Positions 20,111 through 31,190 of a stretch of DNA of 64,000 nucleotides are shown here, in pieces. The stretch is from Himantopus leucocephalus (taxonomy: Eukaryota; Chordata; Aves; Charadriiformes; Recurvirostridae), in contig RSEF01000014.1 in NCBI GenBank assembly GCA_003993805.1, forward strand, positions 1,985,941 through 2,049,940, read 5' to 3'. Below the pieces are notes generated by a model, which searched no databases, was not told the origin of the DNA, and saw nothing but the letters and a program-made list of their open reading frames with translations. The translations under genes were made by a program, and so were the position numbers. Every line of letters starts with the position of its first letter. Within the stretch, counting starts at the first letter, position 1.

Positions 20111-23100
20111 AGGAAGGTTGAGCTGTATTTACATACTGTCTCAGTAAAATGCCACTGATTTATTCCTCTGGTGCCAGAGACACAATATGGGCATAGCTTA
20201 AATTGGCTTCTTTTCCTGGCTTTTACAAAAGAAATGGAAAAAAGAAAAATATGGAAATAAACAATCTTGGACTCAGTCCTAAAAGATCCGATTCTCTCCA
20301 GCGACCCGCACAATTGCATTTTACAATGGGAACGTGCATAGATGGTGTGACCTGGCACGCAGAATTCATGAAACCTCTCTGCATAAACATGTGAATTTGG
20401 AGTAAGCACACGTCAAGCTGACAAAGCGCAGCACGGAAGCGAGCGCAGGCTGCACTGCAGCACATTTGCCCCAGGGCTCAGCGCCGCGCTCAGACTGGAG
20501 ACAATTCAAGTCAAGGCTCTTAAATGAGCTCCCCCATCCTAAGGGCCAAATAGTCTATATAGTTTAGAAGTTATTTTTTTACTACGTACTAACACATGTA
20601 CGCAACTGTTACTGTTTGGGGATTGTCAGTTACACGCGAATACCCAGTGGTGCCAGATGGCAGTATTCAGTGCACGCCAGTTTTTCTGATACCAAAAGTC
20701 TTTTCTTCGCAGTTCAAGATCCTCCAAAGGATCCTGGGGAGGCATCTTTACGAACAAAACTACTGACTTCAAGAAGGCAGAGGTACGAGTATGTTTTGCT
20801 TGCAGGACTGGAACTCGCTGCCAGTCCTATATTCCATGTGTTGGAAATAACTGAATGTTACCACTGGATCAAATACGACCGCTCACGGGTCCAAATTCAC
20901 ACAGGAATTCAAGTATTTCTTTGCCAGAGTGCAAATATGAACGCGAGTGGAATCTAACCCACATTACTTGCGTACCCCTTCTATAAACAGGGGCACAGAG
21001 AACGCTGAGAACATTTTTGACTCCCCAATGTGATGTCCAACACGAAGCCGTGGTTTAGATTTAAGAAGCCGTCAGCATTTCACACAGCTCACCGTGCCGC
21101 GTGTTCAGCGCAATCCACACGCATCTTGAGGCAAGGCAGTGAAGGCATAACAAACACAAATTATTGTAATAGTGCTACTATAATATGAAGATCTCTTTAT
21201 TTTTCCCCAAACCAAATGATTCCTGTCATTTCAGACAGAACACAGTCTAATCTAAAGCTACCGAAGCACACAGAAGCTGTGTCAGCTCTAACATATCTAT
21301 TGGCTTCATGGACCATTAAATAGCACAAATGGCACTAGGAATTAATTCTGAAAAAGTCAATCCATTTCTAATACCACAGGCACAGTTCTCCTAACGTTTG
21401 GGTGCACGTTCCCCGAGCCCAGGTCCCGGCTCAGCTCCCGAACACCCTCTTTTTCCACCTCGCTCCGTGGGTGCAAGTAGCTGGTGGCAGACACAGCCCA
21501 CAAAGACCCCAAGATGCTGCTGCAATTCTACCGCTACAGTTCACCAATGGTGCCGAAAGCACGGGATGAGCACTCCTCTAGCAGTAGGAAAGTATATCGG
21601 AAAAAGTAAACACCAAAGCCCAGGACGTCACTATAAAAGTGTTTCTTTTTATTTATTTTTAGAGCACTAATGCACTCCTGAGTGAAGAAAACAAACCAAA
21701 AAAAATAGAGAATGAAGAGGGGAAAAAAGCTGTGTTAGGGCAGCCTTACATGGGATCGTTCTGCCACTCCGGTTTGTAGATTCATTGGCACACAGACGAT
21801 AAAAAGTGCGGAAGAATTAGTGCTTCACTAATATAGATTATTTGAACCTAATGCAGGAGAGTCACAAACTCGGCATTTCTAAGAAGTCAGAATAAAACTA
21901 AGATGTATGCCAGGTTTAATATTCGTAGCCTTGGGCTCAAGCATACCAGTATCTGTCATGGCCTCTGACCACCACCTCTAGCTCCAAAAGCCTTTCTTCA
22001 TTCATTAATACATCCAACCATTGAGTAAGGGGATTTTTTTTCCTTATGCGTTTTAGTTTTGGTACTACACTTGCTAATAAAAACTCAGTTTTCTATTATT
22101 TTGCATGTGTTTATTTTACATACAGCTTCGCTGTGGCCAGGAGAAGAAGGTTTGGAGAGCCAAGAAAAAAGCCTGTGGCTTTCATTCCAGCGGACACCTC
22201 TGCTTGGGTTACGGGCAGTACGGGGTTTGTAATTGCAAACCTTCGTCTTACAGGGTAACGTGTCAAAGGAGGAGCTACCCAGATGAAAAGAGATGATGGT
22301 TCTGCGCTGTCAATACGTTCAGGCCAAATTACATCTATGTTAAGACCCTTTCTACCTGTCTGACGATATAACAAGTTGTGAATGTTCTCCCCCATGGGCT
22401 TTGTGTCTCACCACCTGCCCTCAGGGACACGACTCACCCGGCTCAGCCCCCGCTCCCAGCCCTCCCCAGGCCGCTCTGGAGGACGTGCCATACGTGCCAT
22501 AGCGCCGCACGCCAGGCCACCTCTGCCAAAGTTTTCAATGAGGAAGGAAGACAACGTCGGGCTGAACAGAATCTTCACTTGTGCCTCTGTGCGCACACAT
22601 TACAGGTCCGTCCGTCCCAAGGAAAAGCAGCTGCGGTGTCCACCGCTCACGGGGAAGGCTGAACCAGCGAAGGTCAGTGGAAAGCTGAATAGAGGTTTCG
22701 CTCCTCGGAGCAGAGTGATCTCCCCAGAGAAAGGTCCTGGACCATTTGATTTTAAGTTTGGATTTAGTATGTCCTTAATTCAGCTGCAGCTTCAAATCTC
22801 TGGCAGCAGACACCCTCAAACTGCTTTCTAATGTCCGATGCAAAGTGCATTTCACTCTAAACCTCCCCCGATCCCGCACGCCTGCTGCAAAGCAAGGCAA
22901 GCCAGCCCCAGGGTGCTGCAGCGCAGAGCCAGACCCACTTACACGCCAAGGGCAGCTTCTCCTCAATTTTGTGACAGTTCAGAAATACCCGACTGCACTT
23001 TCTTCCTGAGTTTGGAACTTGTAATGTCTCCTCACATGAGGCTTTTGTTGCAAACTTTCTGAGGAACAGCTGTCAAACTGTAAAGTGAATCTCTACACTG

Positions 23101-23399
23101 CCTCTTTTCCAGTGTAAAATACCTTTCTCTTTGCAAGAAAAGTGCCTAACTTGGCCAAAAAAAAAAAAAAAANAAAAATGTTCAGCAGTATGTACTGAAA
23201 CACAAAACACTTTAGCCAGGAAAGATCTTTTCTTTATGGATATATAAAATACACTCCCTTGCAACAAGCCTGTATCTTATTTATCGTTCCCAGGTGGCTA
23301 CTGAAAACTCCTTAAATGTTGTTTGATGGAGTAGTGATTCTTTTCTGCCTTACCGGTGTAAACTGCGTATATCTAAGAGCAGAATATACTGGCAATAAA
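20111..23399. other. Unique non-coding DNA
   Basis: About 3.3 kb without a recognised gene. The 22125-22296 stretch reads as a cysteine-rich peptide in one frame but has no supporting splice or start context. The 22380-22740 part is more GC-rich with overlapping open frames of up to 149 codons in two frames. A T-tract lies at 20572-20579. Confidence 0.55.
23157..23178. repeat. Poly-A tract with an ambiguous base
   Basis: An A-run broken by a single N at 23173, an assembly or consensus ambiguity in a homopolymer. The flanks do not identify a retroelement tail. Confidence 0.9.
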
Positions 23400-23770
23400 A
23401 AAGGTTCTTCTTTTTGAGATCTATCAAAATAAAATATACTTGTGAGGCTTTGAAGTTAAATTTAAAAAAAAAATCTTTGGGAAATTGCCTTTCATTTCTG
23501 AGAGCACAATTTAAATTCAATCTGAGGGTTTGCATGAGACACCTCAGGTGCTCTCTGCTCCAAATTCAGTTGATTAATGTTGCCTTAAAAGATTTGCTGA
23601 AGAATCAGGCAGCTGTAATTAGAGGCGAGGTAGCTAATGCCATACATAGATCATCAAAGGATAAGTATGCACAAAGGAGATAAAGAATCTCAATACAATT
23701 GTAATAATCTCTGCAGATTAAAAAAAATAAATTACAATCATAATTAGGAGGAAGTAATGAAAGCTTGCAG
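23400..23770. promoter_or_regulatory. Candidate conserved non-coding element beside a CpG island
   Basis: AT-rich and almost CpG-free, with TCF/LEF-like 'atcatcaaaggataag' and homeodomain sites 'gctgtaattagaggcg', 'aggtagctaatgcc', 'caatacaattgtaataatc' and 'aattacaatcataattagg'. The 89-codon plus-strand frame across it is judged to be chance. A CpG island starts about 50 bp downstream, an arrangement often seen at developmental regulators. Confidence 0.45.
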
Positions 23771-23814
23771 GAGTATATGATCCAGGTTCCCTTGGTGTCC
23801 TGTCCCTGGCACAG

Positions 23815-24240
23815 CGTTTGCCGGGAGGGAGCCCCGTCCACGTCAGCAGAGCCGTCCCACTGGGGTGCCGAGGGGAACATCGCAGAGACCGAAGGGAAGC
23901 AGCGCGGGGGCACGCGGGCCGCAAAAACCCCCGTAGAAACGTTATCCTAATGGTTATGGCCTGATCCCTCTCGGAGCAGGGATCCCCCGCGGACCTCTGT
24001 GGGTCAAGCGGCAGCGAGACACGCCGAGGGCTGGTGGAGAGGCAGGAGCCATGCCGGCGTCGCCCACGGCGCTAGCCAGGGTGGGCTTCCACATCGGGCG
24101 TTAAACTGCCCGGAGTGCGCCCAGACTGCCGCGACCCTGAGTCCCTGTGCGGGTCAAGCCCGGCAGGAACCTTCGGCGTCGGGCACCGGTCGGGGTTTTG
24201 ACCACTGGAATTCTAACGGCTGGAGGTGATGCGGCTGAGA
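23815..24240. promoter_or_regulatory. CpG island (orphan)
   Basis: About 39 CpG in 425 bp at roughly 62% GC by eye. Representative blocks are 'agcgcgggggcacgcgggcc' and 'cccacggcgctagccagg'. No coding exon is recognised; open frames on both strands are composition-driven. Confidence 0.6.
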
Positions 24241-24779
24241 CACAGCTCTTTGGAGCAAATCCTAACTGCCGCGGGCAGGACTGCAACCACTGTGCTCTGG
24301 GAGCTGGAAATGCACATGTGAACACCAGAGTGACTCAAGGCCAAGAAGACTACTTTTGTATTGAAATGCAGTATTTTTAAAAGGTCCTTTTTTGTTCAAA
24401 TCTACCAAAATTCACATTTTTTTCTTTAAACACGAATCACCTTTTTATGCAGTTATAGACAGGCTGTCCTATTCCCTCTGAGGTTGGTAATTTACGTTAA
24501 ATACATGGTCAGAAAAACGGAGGCCTGTAAGGCCACAGCCAGTAATGGAATAAATATTTTTTCAACACAAAGATGAAAACAGCACTTTGAGGGGACACAA
24601 AACGGCCTCATTACCGTATGGGCAAACCTCCAGTTTTATGATTTTTCCTTCCCACTATGAAGAGTAGAAAAGAGGTAAAGGAAACAAATCAGGTTTACTA
24701 AAGCAGTGTCACAACACTGTAATAATTCCTGATGTGTTGTTACTCGGGTGTGTTGAAAGCCAAAGAGAACTGGAGGCTG
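24241..24779. other. AT-rich spacer, no gene
   Basis: Mostly AT-rich DNA with T- and A-tracts near 24385-24430. It separates two CpG-rich blocks and no exon or repeat is recognised. Confidence 0.5.
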
Positions 24780-25030
24780 GCCAGCGTGACAGCGCTCACC
24801 ACCCCGGACACCGCAGCCCCCTCTCCTCCCTTGTGCTTCACCCGCGGCACTGGGGGGTACCACAGCACCGCGGCTCGAAAGACACGCCGTGCCTGCGGCA
24901 ATCTGCAAGAGGGCCCGCGGCAGCGGGTGTTGGGCACCTGTCTAATCTTACTGCAGAAGCTCCTCCTGTGGGCACTACCGAGAGACAGATACTTCCGAAA
25001 GGCGATCGCCCCATCTGCCGTAGGACAGGA
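24780..25030. promoter_or_regulatory. CpG-rich block
   Basis: About 20 CpG in 250 bp, including 'cagcaccgcggctcgaaag' and 'cccgcggcagcggg'. Three open frames of 145-186 codons overlap here on both strands; the overlap argues for base composition rather than coding. Confidence 0.4.
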
Positions 25031-26600
25031 GGGATCTTCTTCCCCGAAAGAGCATTTCTTACCACAAAGAGTGCTGCTGAACAACTCGCTCGGGCGGGAC
25101 ACCAACATTTCAGACAGCCACAGACAAACCCCAACTGCCACAGCGTCGCGTGCCTCAGGAGATCGGTGTAAAGACACATACCACAGGTATCATGAGGTGC
25201 CCAGTAGCTATGTGAAGAGACTGTCGGGTAGACATTTGTGATAGAAGGAAGCCGCTGCAGTACTGAATGCTTAATGTCACATCTGCCATTTGTCACGAAC
25301 GGGCTCATCCAGCCCTGGAAACGTTGGAGAGATTTGCAGCCAGGTGACCAGTACAGATACCAATAAGCTGGAAACAGACCTTCGTGTCCCAGTGCCACAG
25401 CACAGCCAGGCCCTCTGTCCGGACACGCACCAGAAGCGGTACCAGACCTCCTCTGCCCACACGCACCAGTCCCTTTTCCTCCTTCACTGGGAGTTTGAAC
25501 TCTTGCGAGGAGACACGGCTCTGACCCTTCCGTAGAGAAGGGCTGCCCTCGCTAAGAGAGCCCCGGCAGGTTCATGTACCGACACCACCTGCGCAGTTCG
25601 CAACTCTTCATGCCCGTTTTGCACAGATCCAAGAACTCCAAGAGAAATGTTTTGTTCATTTGTTGTCACGTCACCGACCTTTGTTATCGACCCCTCTGAA
25701 ACCCAGAGCGCTACCCGTCCGTGCAGGTGGCTGGAAAAAGGCTAGCAGGTATTTTCATAACAAAAGACCATCACGGTGAGTGGGAGCGTGCCTTCCCGTC
25801 TCCATGTCAACCGAATTTTGGGGGGGTGTGTCTAATTGAGACGTGTGACAGAAAGGGAGCAGCGAGAGTGAACGCCACCCCTTCCCCACCATAGCACAGC
25901 TCTTTTTCAGTGCAGCCTTCCCAATTTCTTCAATTAGAGATGGAATAAAACCGTAAAAGCTTAAGAAAAAGACCCAAGAGCGCTCAGCATTGCATTCACT
26001 CCAGGGACCCCCCTGCACTCTGCCGTTCCTGCGATACACGTGAGCAGCCCTCGGAGCGGGCCGGGAGCCGGGGTCACCCCATCCCCAAACCACCATTTTC
26101 CTCCCTCCTTCTCAGTCTCAAATCTTCACTTCCTCCGTCCAAAGGGAGGTATTACCAAAGGAGGGCTTTCCGCCCGCCTGCTGCAGCTGAGTGGGCTGGC
26201 TGCTCCGTAGGGACACAGGGACCTCCTCAGATGGAAGGAACCGAGCTCAGACATCAGCTCTGAGTGTCCCTGTCCCTGCTGATCTGGCTCTACAGAAAAT
26301 AAGGCCAGGTTAACAGGGAGAGGTAATACCTTTCATCAGCTTGATATACCGAAGCAGGCAGGTTTGCAAACACATCAGAGCCCCAGCTGCAGCACTCTGG
26401 TCTAATAAAACATATTACCTCCACCCACAAACCCTCATTTCCCGCTGTCCCTTGGACCATCACTGCCACCAAAGCCCGAGTACGACTGTAACATCACAAG
26501 AAAACAGCAGTCATCTGGGTTGCCTCACACATCTAAGAAAACAGCTTTTTTCCCCAAGGAGCTATGAGCAGAGCAGGCAAGGCACCAGGCAGCCCTGGTT
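25031..26600. other. Unique non-coding DNA
   Basis: No recognised gene or transposon. Moderately GC-rich. The open frames (up to 113 codons outside the gap) lack recognisable domains. Confidence 0.5.
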
Positions 26601-26674
26601 AGGGACGGCCACTGCCCCACCGCAGGTAACAGGGACGGCCACTGCCCCACCGCAGGTAACGGGGACGGCCACTG
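26601..26674 (+). repeat. 30-bp minisatellite running into a gap
   Basis: Unit agggacggccactgccccac followed by cgcaggtaac. Copies start at 26601, 26631 and 26661 with one A/G difference, and the third is cut by N at 26675. Because the unit is 30 bp, any frame open through one copy repeats a ten-residue motif; I see no reason to think it is translated. The array very likely continues into the gap. Confidence 0.95.
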
Positions 26675-26774
26675 NNNNNNNNNNNNNNNNNNNNNNNNNN
26701 NNNNNNNNNNNNNNNNNNNNNNNNNNNNNNNNNNNNNNNNNNNNNNNNNNNNNNNNNNNNNNNNNNNNNNNNNN
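26675..26774. other. Assembly gap of 100 N
   Basis: A placeholder gap inside the GC-rich minisatellite. True length unknown. The sequence after it (26775 on) does not contain the 30-bp unit, so the array ends within the gap. Confidence 0.98.
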
Positions 26775-26999
26775 GGGCATCATCCACTACACAACCGCTG
26801 AAGAAGCCCCGTACCGTTTCTGGCTCCTGCGCCCCGTGCGGGTGAGCGGCACCCCCTGCTCCCGGCCCTGGCCACGGCCCTCCCCTCAGTGTCAGGCGAC
26901 AGAACCACGTGCATTTAGAAAGACAGTCTCACTAATTTTTGCTGTCACACAGAACACTGACGTGAGCGTTGAAAGTCTTGTGTAGAATTGTTCCTTTGT
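26775..26999. other. Short non-coding stretch after the gap
   Basis: GC-rich until 26900. A donor-like 'cgg|gtgagc' (26842) and an acceptor-like 'cctcccctcag' (ending 26889) lie only 48 bp apart, too close for a normal vertebrate intron. Nothing is called. Confidence 0.5.
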
Positions 27000-28060
27000 C
27001 TCTTTGACTACATCCGTTGTTTATGTATAAGCTGCCCAAAGAGCCTCACCATTAACTATAATCTTCACTGTCACTAAATAATAGTCAGTATAAAACCCAA
27101 CCAAACAAATGAGAGTAACCACTTACAGTGAAGCAGGAGAAATTCAATGTAAGAGATTGATTACAAAATGCTAATTCTAAGAGTGATTAGTAAAAAGTCT
27201 TGGAGAAAAGGACTGAGGAGTCATTTCGGAAATATTTGAGCGCGGTTAGCTTGTGCCCTCCCTCCAGGTGAACGGGTTTTAGGCGGCCACGTTCTTGGGG
27301 CAAAAGTTGCATTAGGAAATGGACAGACGTGCAAAAAGTGAAATGGATGGGATTCGGGGAGATTCCACTCTTCTTTCCAATGATGTCTTTTATAACAATT
27401 TTACTACGCAGAAGTATTTTCTTTGGAAATGGAGTGCTATGTTAAATGGAAGCATATGGATTTTACAGTGAAACAGGTTATTGCTAGTAGAAATTATGAA
27501 TCTATCACATCTTGCTGCTCCCGAAGACACTAGCTTACTTTTTGCTCTAGTCATTTGCAATAGGACAGTCAAAGCCATCTTGGTAATTGATGTGCTGAGC
27601 TGTCCTAGACGCAACGACTCTGGTCTTTGTATTTCACCATGATTTCCTCTACAGGGACTTAATTAGGAAACGTGCTCCAAGGCACTCACTCCACATTTCG
27701 GCATCTTCTAAGAATGACCTTTGATTTGTTGATTTTCGCTTGCTTAAACACATCCTGAAACACATTTTGCAAACTGAATTAATTTTCATTTCCACTTTAC
27801 CATTTATGTTAAAATGGGCCAGCACTCTAATTTTCTTTGTAAAGACTGGCTTCTAAAAAAGAAACTTCTTAAAGTTTAAATCATTCAGTGTAATGTCTGT
27901 GAAATGTGCATAATGATTGTTATTAGGAGTCATCATCTAGGGAAAAATACTAAATACATAAAACCACGAGAATTCACAGTAATTCAAAATATAATTTTCT
28001 TCCTGGAGAATCTAATTTTAGCTACTAAGAGACCATCATAGCATTAATACTAATATTTTT
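27000..28060. promoter_or_regulatory. Long AT-rich candidate conserved non-coding tract
   Basis: About 1 kb of AT-rich, very CpG-poor DNA with repeated developmental motifs: 'gagattgattacaaaatgct', 'cttggtaattgatgtgctga', 'ttgatttgttgattttcgct', 'aactgaattaattttcattt'. No open frame of note except a 74-codon minus frame at 27390-27614. It may hold several separate elements. Confidence 0.4.
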
Positions 28061-28879
28061 GTGGTACACGACCTAAACTGTGTTTCAGAAAAACCCCAGG
28101 CAACGCACTTAAAAGCTCAATTGCTCTCCTTAGATCAATATGGAAAAAGCCAAAAGCAAGCAGGGAGGGAGATGCGCTTCCCCGTGCGCTCTGCCTGCGA
28201 ACCGAGCTCACGGGGCTTTAGTCACTCTGAAGACGGGATTCACAGCACCCTCCTTCACCAAAGGTGGAGATTCTCCCGTCTGCTGAGCAGCTCGCGGGGT
28301 GGTTTCTTACCCCCTTGCGGAGCCGACACGTTCCCCACATCGTGGTGGAGTGCAGCCGGGACAACGCAAGCCTGCAGACGTCCACCCGTACTCTTCCACC
28401 TTCGACCACGGCTCCTCCCCAGCGATTCATGGAGCCGAAGCTCATGACAGTGATCTTCACAAAACCCAACTAACGCTTCAGAGAACTCAAAACTTCAGAA
28501 ACATTTCCCCGGCTTTGCATTAACACAACGTCAACAGAAGCTTTTATCTTCCATTCATGTGCTCATCAGATGTTATGACTTGAGGGAGATTTTAGGAGTT
28601 ACTTCTTAGTAAGTGAAATACATTGCTTAGCAAGCACGCTATGACTTTTCTTAATACAAAGTGACTCCTAAAAGCCTTAGTTGGAGAGGCAGAGAGAGGG
28701 ATGTCTAGCACTTCATTTTTCAGTACAGCCTGTAAGGTCTCCTTTGCGGACGCGTGCCCGCGCCTGCACGCAGAAACACAAAACAGACGCTTTCTCAGCA
28801 GAAAAATCAACACTGACTTATCTCCTAATGCCATCGGGAGGACACGTGGAACAGCAAGTCCCCATAATTACACAGCCCG
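28061..28879. other. Unique non-coding DNA
   Basis: Overlapping open frames of up to 128 codons at 28061-28523 in several frames and both strands, none with a recognisable domain. GC rises between 28160 and 28440. Confidence 0.5.
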
Positions 28880-29260
28880 GTTTCCTGAGCAGCGGGCGCT
28901 GCGCTGGTCGCAGCCAGCGGTGCAGTTGAAGCCTCTTGTGTTAGAGATCGCAACGGATAGACAGAGCCCATCCCCTACAGCGCCGCCCCCGCTCTGCCTC
29001 CGACGGCGCTCTGCGTTCGCACCTGCGCATTTGCACACCTTCAGAGACTTACCAACCGCGTTTCCAGCTCCTCTCACACAGGGGCACCTCTCCATGGGCA
29101 CAGCCGCAAGCTCATTTAACTGAGCCGAGAACTCTGTGAACTTAATTGCATCTGCCAAATGGCCTTCTCTCCTGGCAGAACGGCAGCGGCCCTTCGCGCC
29201 CTGACCCTAACCCCGACCGTCCCTCTGGGCGCAGGGCTGTGACGTGCCCACGGGAGATAC
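28880..29260. promoter_or_regulatory. CpG-enriched block
   Basis: Patchy CpG clusters ('agcgggcgctgcgctggtcg', 'ctccgacggcgctctgcgtt', 'ccttcgcgccctg') in GC-rich DNA. Weaker than the 15.5, 23.8 and 37.1 kb islands. No gene is recognised. Confidence 0.35.
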
Positions 29261-29529
29261 ACCTGCAGCCACGTATGTTATACAGACAGTGTTACTCCCA
29301 AGAAGTACCTGGGCACGGAGACGGAAGGCTAAGCCCGCAGGCAACGCCTGATCCGCAGCCAGGGGCTCTGGGTCCCCCTCGCACGGTGCCAGCGAGGTGA
29401 TTCGAGACGGGTCGCCCCGGCCTGAAGGAGGAGGGAAGAGCAGCTACCCCAGGTAAGCAGCATACACACGGAGAGCTCAGATCGAGCTATAAACGTGCTG
29501 AAAGGGCTCGACTTCACTCAGCCTGTGAA

Positions 29530-29900
29530 AATTTCATCCCATAACCATAGCTTCAATATAAATTTATAGCAGTGGAGGAGCACCATTCTTGCGCTTACCT
29601 TAGGCCAGCATTATTCCCATTATAAAAGTATAAAGCATATAAGCAGTTTTCTTTTTACCTTGTATCCATTTGAAAAATAAAGTTGGCATTTTTGTTATTT
29701 TATGGATTTTTAACAGCTAGAATGAGCAGTGTTTACACGAACTGAATATAAAATCAATTCTATCTTGATTACATTTGACTTCAATGAGTACTAAGTGATG
29801 CTTCTTCCATCTAATCAGGGAACAGTGTTGCAGCTACACTATTTGCATTTTAATAAAAATTCTCTCAAGATCCATCCAAAAAAGCAGCAGCACAGCTAAG
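29530..29900. promoter_or_regulatory. Candidate conserved non-coding element
   Basis: AT-rich, CpG-poor DNA with 'ctatttgcattttaataaaa' (reverse octamer plus TAAT) near 29840, 'atcttgattacatttgac' and 'cttccatctaatcaggg'. The texture is enhancer-like; this is inferred from motif density only. Confidence 0.4.
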
Positions 29901-30989
29901 TGCCTAGAAATTAGGGATACATCCTTCATGATGAATAGTAAGATTTAACTTGCTTAAATGTTATTTTGCTCTTAATTTCAAGATTTATTTAATACATCGA
30001 ATCAGGTTGAAAAATTGCAAGGCATATACATTCCTTCAAAACAATTTAAAACCCTTCAGATGCAGAGGTTTCCTGTCTTTTTTGTGTGTGTTCACACCTA
30101 TATATGTGTTTACACCTAATACCAGCACACACTTACATATGCACATCTCAACACGTTCTGCTGCAGGCAGCAGCAAATGTCCCTGAAGGACTGAATAAAT
30201 TCCCTTAAAACAGCATAATATTTTAGCTGCTAGGAAAGTAATACAGGGCATCATTACCCTCTAACATTAATAAAGGATGAAGTATGAATTCATAGAAGGT
30301 AGTTCCAGACTTATTTTACCTCACGACAAGCATAATATGATTTTTTTTTCCCAGTGTCCAAAAATTCTAAAGTGGGACAAAACTAATGCCAATATAATTC
30401 CATTAGTTTTAATGGAATCGTGCTAGGGATGAATTTATAGCAGCAACTAGAGTTGTATCATTCTCTTTCTCGTACAGCAGTTGTATTCTGAACAGTCAAA
30501 AAGAAACAGCAGCGAGAGCACAAGCAGCAATGAGTTTCAAAACGTGTCTTTCCTGAATTACCTTTTATATTACAGAGTCATGTTAAAACTGGAAACTCGA
30601 AAATTTATATTACACCGCCCTTTCTTAGCAACCTACAGGTTCGTTAGCAAAGCATCCAAAATTTGTACCATGGTTACAGTCAGACTATGTAAAAGAAGAA
30701 GGGGAGAGAGCAGATTTCTGGTTGGAAGAGAAGTCCCCAGAAACACAAAAAGCAGCGCGGGGCTGGGCAATGGATGTGTCTGACCGCACGCTTCCCGCGA
30801 CGGAGCTGCCGTTTGGGGGCCACTGAAGGGCTCCGAGTGCCCATTTCCATCACAATGAGCAGTCAGTTCCCCTAGGTGCCTTTCAAAATTCCTGTGTAGG
30901 TGTATACATAAGCTACGTTATTACTAAAACCTGAAACCGCTCAAGGAACATTAAATTTTATGCGCCGTGTTCTCAGCTGATGTTACTCA
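29901..30989. other. Unique non-coding DNA
   Basis: No gene recognised. A nested inverted repeat lies at 30381-30418. The 100-codon plus frame at 30481-30783 has no recognisable domain. A T-tract lies at 30342-30350. Confidence 0.5.
30381..30418. repeat. Nested short inverted repeats
   Basis: attccatta (30397-30405) pairs exactly with taatggaat (30410-30418) across a 4-nt loop. The same middle segment cattagtt (30401-30408) also pairs with aactaatg (30381-30388), so two alternative hairpins are possible. Confidence 0.7.
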
Positions 30990-31190
30990 ACAAAGCCCCA
31001 CCGAGGCCATTAAAGTGCTGGTGATGGCTATCAAAGGATCTGACCTGGAGTCTTCACCTGTTACTCTTTTTTTGTCTAGTTTGTACACTTTGGATCAATA
31101 GCTTTCATTACCAATAATGATCATTTGTAGATTCTTCACAACAACTACAAATTAATTAGATGTTGTAAGAGTTCAATTGATGCACTTGTG
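30990..31190. promoter_or_regulatory. Candidate conserved non-coding element
   Basis: CpG-poor, with a TCF/LEF-like 'gctatcaaaggatctgac', 'ctttcattaccaataatg', 'atgatcatttg' and 'acaaattaattagatg'. Also 'gaggccattaaagtgctggt'. The packing of known developmental motif types suggests an enhancer. Confidence 0.4.

Noticed and set aside
22125..22296. Cysteine-rich peptide reading (CGFHSSGHLCLGYGQYGVCN)
   Set aside because: It briefly resembles a small secreted domain, but cysteine spacing fits no family I know and there is no start or splice context; a longer minus frame covers the same DNA.
24734..25398. Several 145-186-codon frames on both strands
   Set aside because: All overlap in one GC-rich block and none resembles a known protein.
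26842..26889. GTGAGC...CCCCTCAG pair resembling an intron
   Set aside because: Only 48 bp apart, shorter than functional vertebrate introns, in GC-rich DNA next to a gap.
26341..26985. 214-codon frame across the second gap
   Set aside because: About 34 codons are N and the frame only appears continuous because the placeholder gap has an arbitrary length.
29190..29222. 'ccctgaccctaaccccgacc' as a telomere-like repeat
   Set aside because: Only one CCCTAA unit is present; not an interstitial telomere array.
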